A stretch of 64,000 nucleotides of DNA, taken from Lachnospiraceae bacterium. GTDB taxonomy: Bacteria; Bacillota; Clostridia; Lachnospirales; Lachnospiraceae. Below the pieces are notes generated by a model. That model saw nothing but the letters and a program-made list of their open reading frames with translations, did not search any database and was not told the DNA's origin. Location of the stretch: contig JAFWTY010000037.1 in the NCBI GenBank assembly GCA_017518735.1, positions 1 to 64,000 on the forward strand, given 5' to 3'. Every line of letters starts with the position of its first letter. Positions within the stretch are counted from its first letter, which is position 1. Shown here piece by piece: positions 63,148 to 64,000 of the stretch. The translations under genes and the position numbers were made by a program.

Positions 63148-64000
63148 CTACTTCTCACGATTTGGAAGTGCTCTTACAAGTTCCTTGAAGATTCTTCCGC
63201 GTTCCTCATAATTCTTAAACATTCCCCAACTTGCACATGCGGGCGAAAGAAGCACCGCTTCCCCATCCTCTGCGAGATCCGCACACTTTTCCACTGCATC
63301 TTCCATGCTCTCGGCACGATAGATTTCGGTAAACCCGTGAGCCTTTGCGCAGTCTTCGATCTTCTGTGCGGTTTGACCGATTAAGACAAGGGCTTTGATT
63401 TTTGTTCCAAAACTCTCAATCCACTCGTCATAAGTACTCTCTTTATCATATCCGCCGCCGATCAGTACCGTCGTTCGGTTCATAGCTTCCACAGCCTTGA
63501 TTGCGGCATCGGGATTGGTTCCCTTGGAATCGTTATAATAGTCCACGCCGTCTACGGTTGCCACATATTCGATTCTGTGTTCCACGGCATGGAAGTTTTT
63601 CACGGTGTCCAGAATGGTTTTCATCGGAATACCGATGGAATCCGCCATCAGAATTGCCGCCATGACATTCTCCACGTTGTGCATTCCGAGAAGATGCATC
63701 TCATGAATGTTCATCAGGCGAACGGTTTCTCCGCCCTTTGCAAGATAGATGCAGTCATCTAAATAGAAACATCCGTCTTCCAGTTCTGTTTTGGAAGAGA
63801 AAAATCTGACGTTGCAAAGTTTCCCGCCTTCCTCGGATGCATTCATCTTTGTTACATGTTTTCCGGAAATCTTTTCCCCGAACTCACGAAGCACCTCATC
63901 CTCGTAGTTCAATACGCAGGTATCTTCCGGAGTCTGATTTAAGGTAATATCCTCTTTTGCACGGATGTAATTTTCCATCGTATGATGACGATTCAAATGA
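63148..64000 (-). CDS. murD: UDP-MurNAc-L-Ala:D-Glu ligase MurD, N-terminus cut by window edge
   Basis: About 283 C-terminal residues of the Mur ligase. Visible: the HLNRHHTMENYIRAKEDI helix of the central domain, YNDSKGTNPDAAIKAVEAM at the start of the C-terminal domain and LSPACASWGMFKNYEERG near the end. MurD adds D-Glu to UDP-MurNAc-L-Ala. The coding sequence runs off the right edge; the ATP-binding loop lies outside. It is 11 bases from the SEDS gene. Confidence 0.92.
   Translation of the reverse strand, partial: HLNRHHTMENYIRAKEDITLNQTPEDTCVLNYEDEVLREFGEKISGKHVTKMNASEEGGKLCNVRFFSSKTELEDGCFYLDDCIYLAKGGETVRLMNIHEMHLLGMHNVENVMAAILMADSIGIPMKTILDTVKNFHAVEHRIEYVATVDGVDYYNDSKGTNPDAAIKAVEAMNRTTVLIGGGYDKESTYDEWIESFGTKIKALVLIGQTAQKIEDCAKAHGFTEIYRAESMEDAVEKCADLAEDGEAVLLSPACASWGMFKNYEERGRIFKELVRALPNREK

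Overview
The window is one continuous, almost entirely minus-strand stretch of a low-to-moderate GC Firmicutes chromosome, most likely a member of the Lachnospiraceae or a close Clostridia relative (inferred from protein style and gene order: Bacillus/Clostridia-type CheC and CheD, DivIB-type FtsQ, Gram-positive type IV pilus genes without an outer-membrane secretin). Every credible gene reads right to left, so transcription order runs from 64000 down to 1. No tRNA, rRNA, CRISPR array, transposase or phage gene was seen.

Right end (64000-53439): cell-division genes murD (cut by the edge), a SEDS glycosyltransferase (ftsW/spoVE), divIB/ftsQ, ftsZ and nrdR; then a four-gene oligopeptide ABC importer with a fused double ATPase; then a YqeG-type HAD phosphatase.

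Middle (53261-16039): a type IV pilus system in two blocks. pilB, pilC and the major pilin are at 53261-49466. The prepilin peptidase, a fused pilM-pilN, pilO and four minor pilins are at 23852-16039. Between the blocks sits a surface-glycan cluster of about 25 kb (49375-23987). It encodes glycosyltransferases, four polytopic GT-C-like proteins, a Wzx flippase, and what looks like a full route from glucose-1-phosphate to CDP-tyvelose (RfbF, RfbG, RfbH, a paratose-synthase-like reductase, a tyvelose-epimerase-like enzyme). Embedded with rfbFGH are a thiamine-diphosphate enzyme, a DRE-TIM aldolase fusion and a second reductase. These suggest a second branch making a carbon-branched 3,6-dideoxysugar, somewhat like the yersiniose route. 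This is the strongest candidate for undescribed biochemistry.

Left end (15907-1): a 57-residue membrane protein gene, topA, a small winged-helix-like gene, cheY, a receiver-less cheB, cheA, cheW, cheC, cheD, two membrane-anchored proteins, rpsB-tsf, a NodB deacetylase, a bactofilin, then pyrH-frr-uppS-cdsA (cut by the edge). This order matches the Bacillus layout topA ... fla/che operon ... rpsB-tsf-pyrH-frr-uppS-cdsA, but every flagellar structural gene and the motility sigma factor are absent. The chemosensory genes therefore look like the remnant of a collapsed fla/che operon, now lying next to type IV pilus genes.

Regulatory layout: several intrinsic terminators lie directly against, or overlap, the promoter of the next co-directional unit (rpsB, the 8352 gene, the glycan operon). 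Promoter calls are by eye and provisional.
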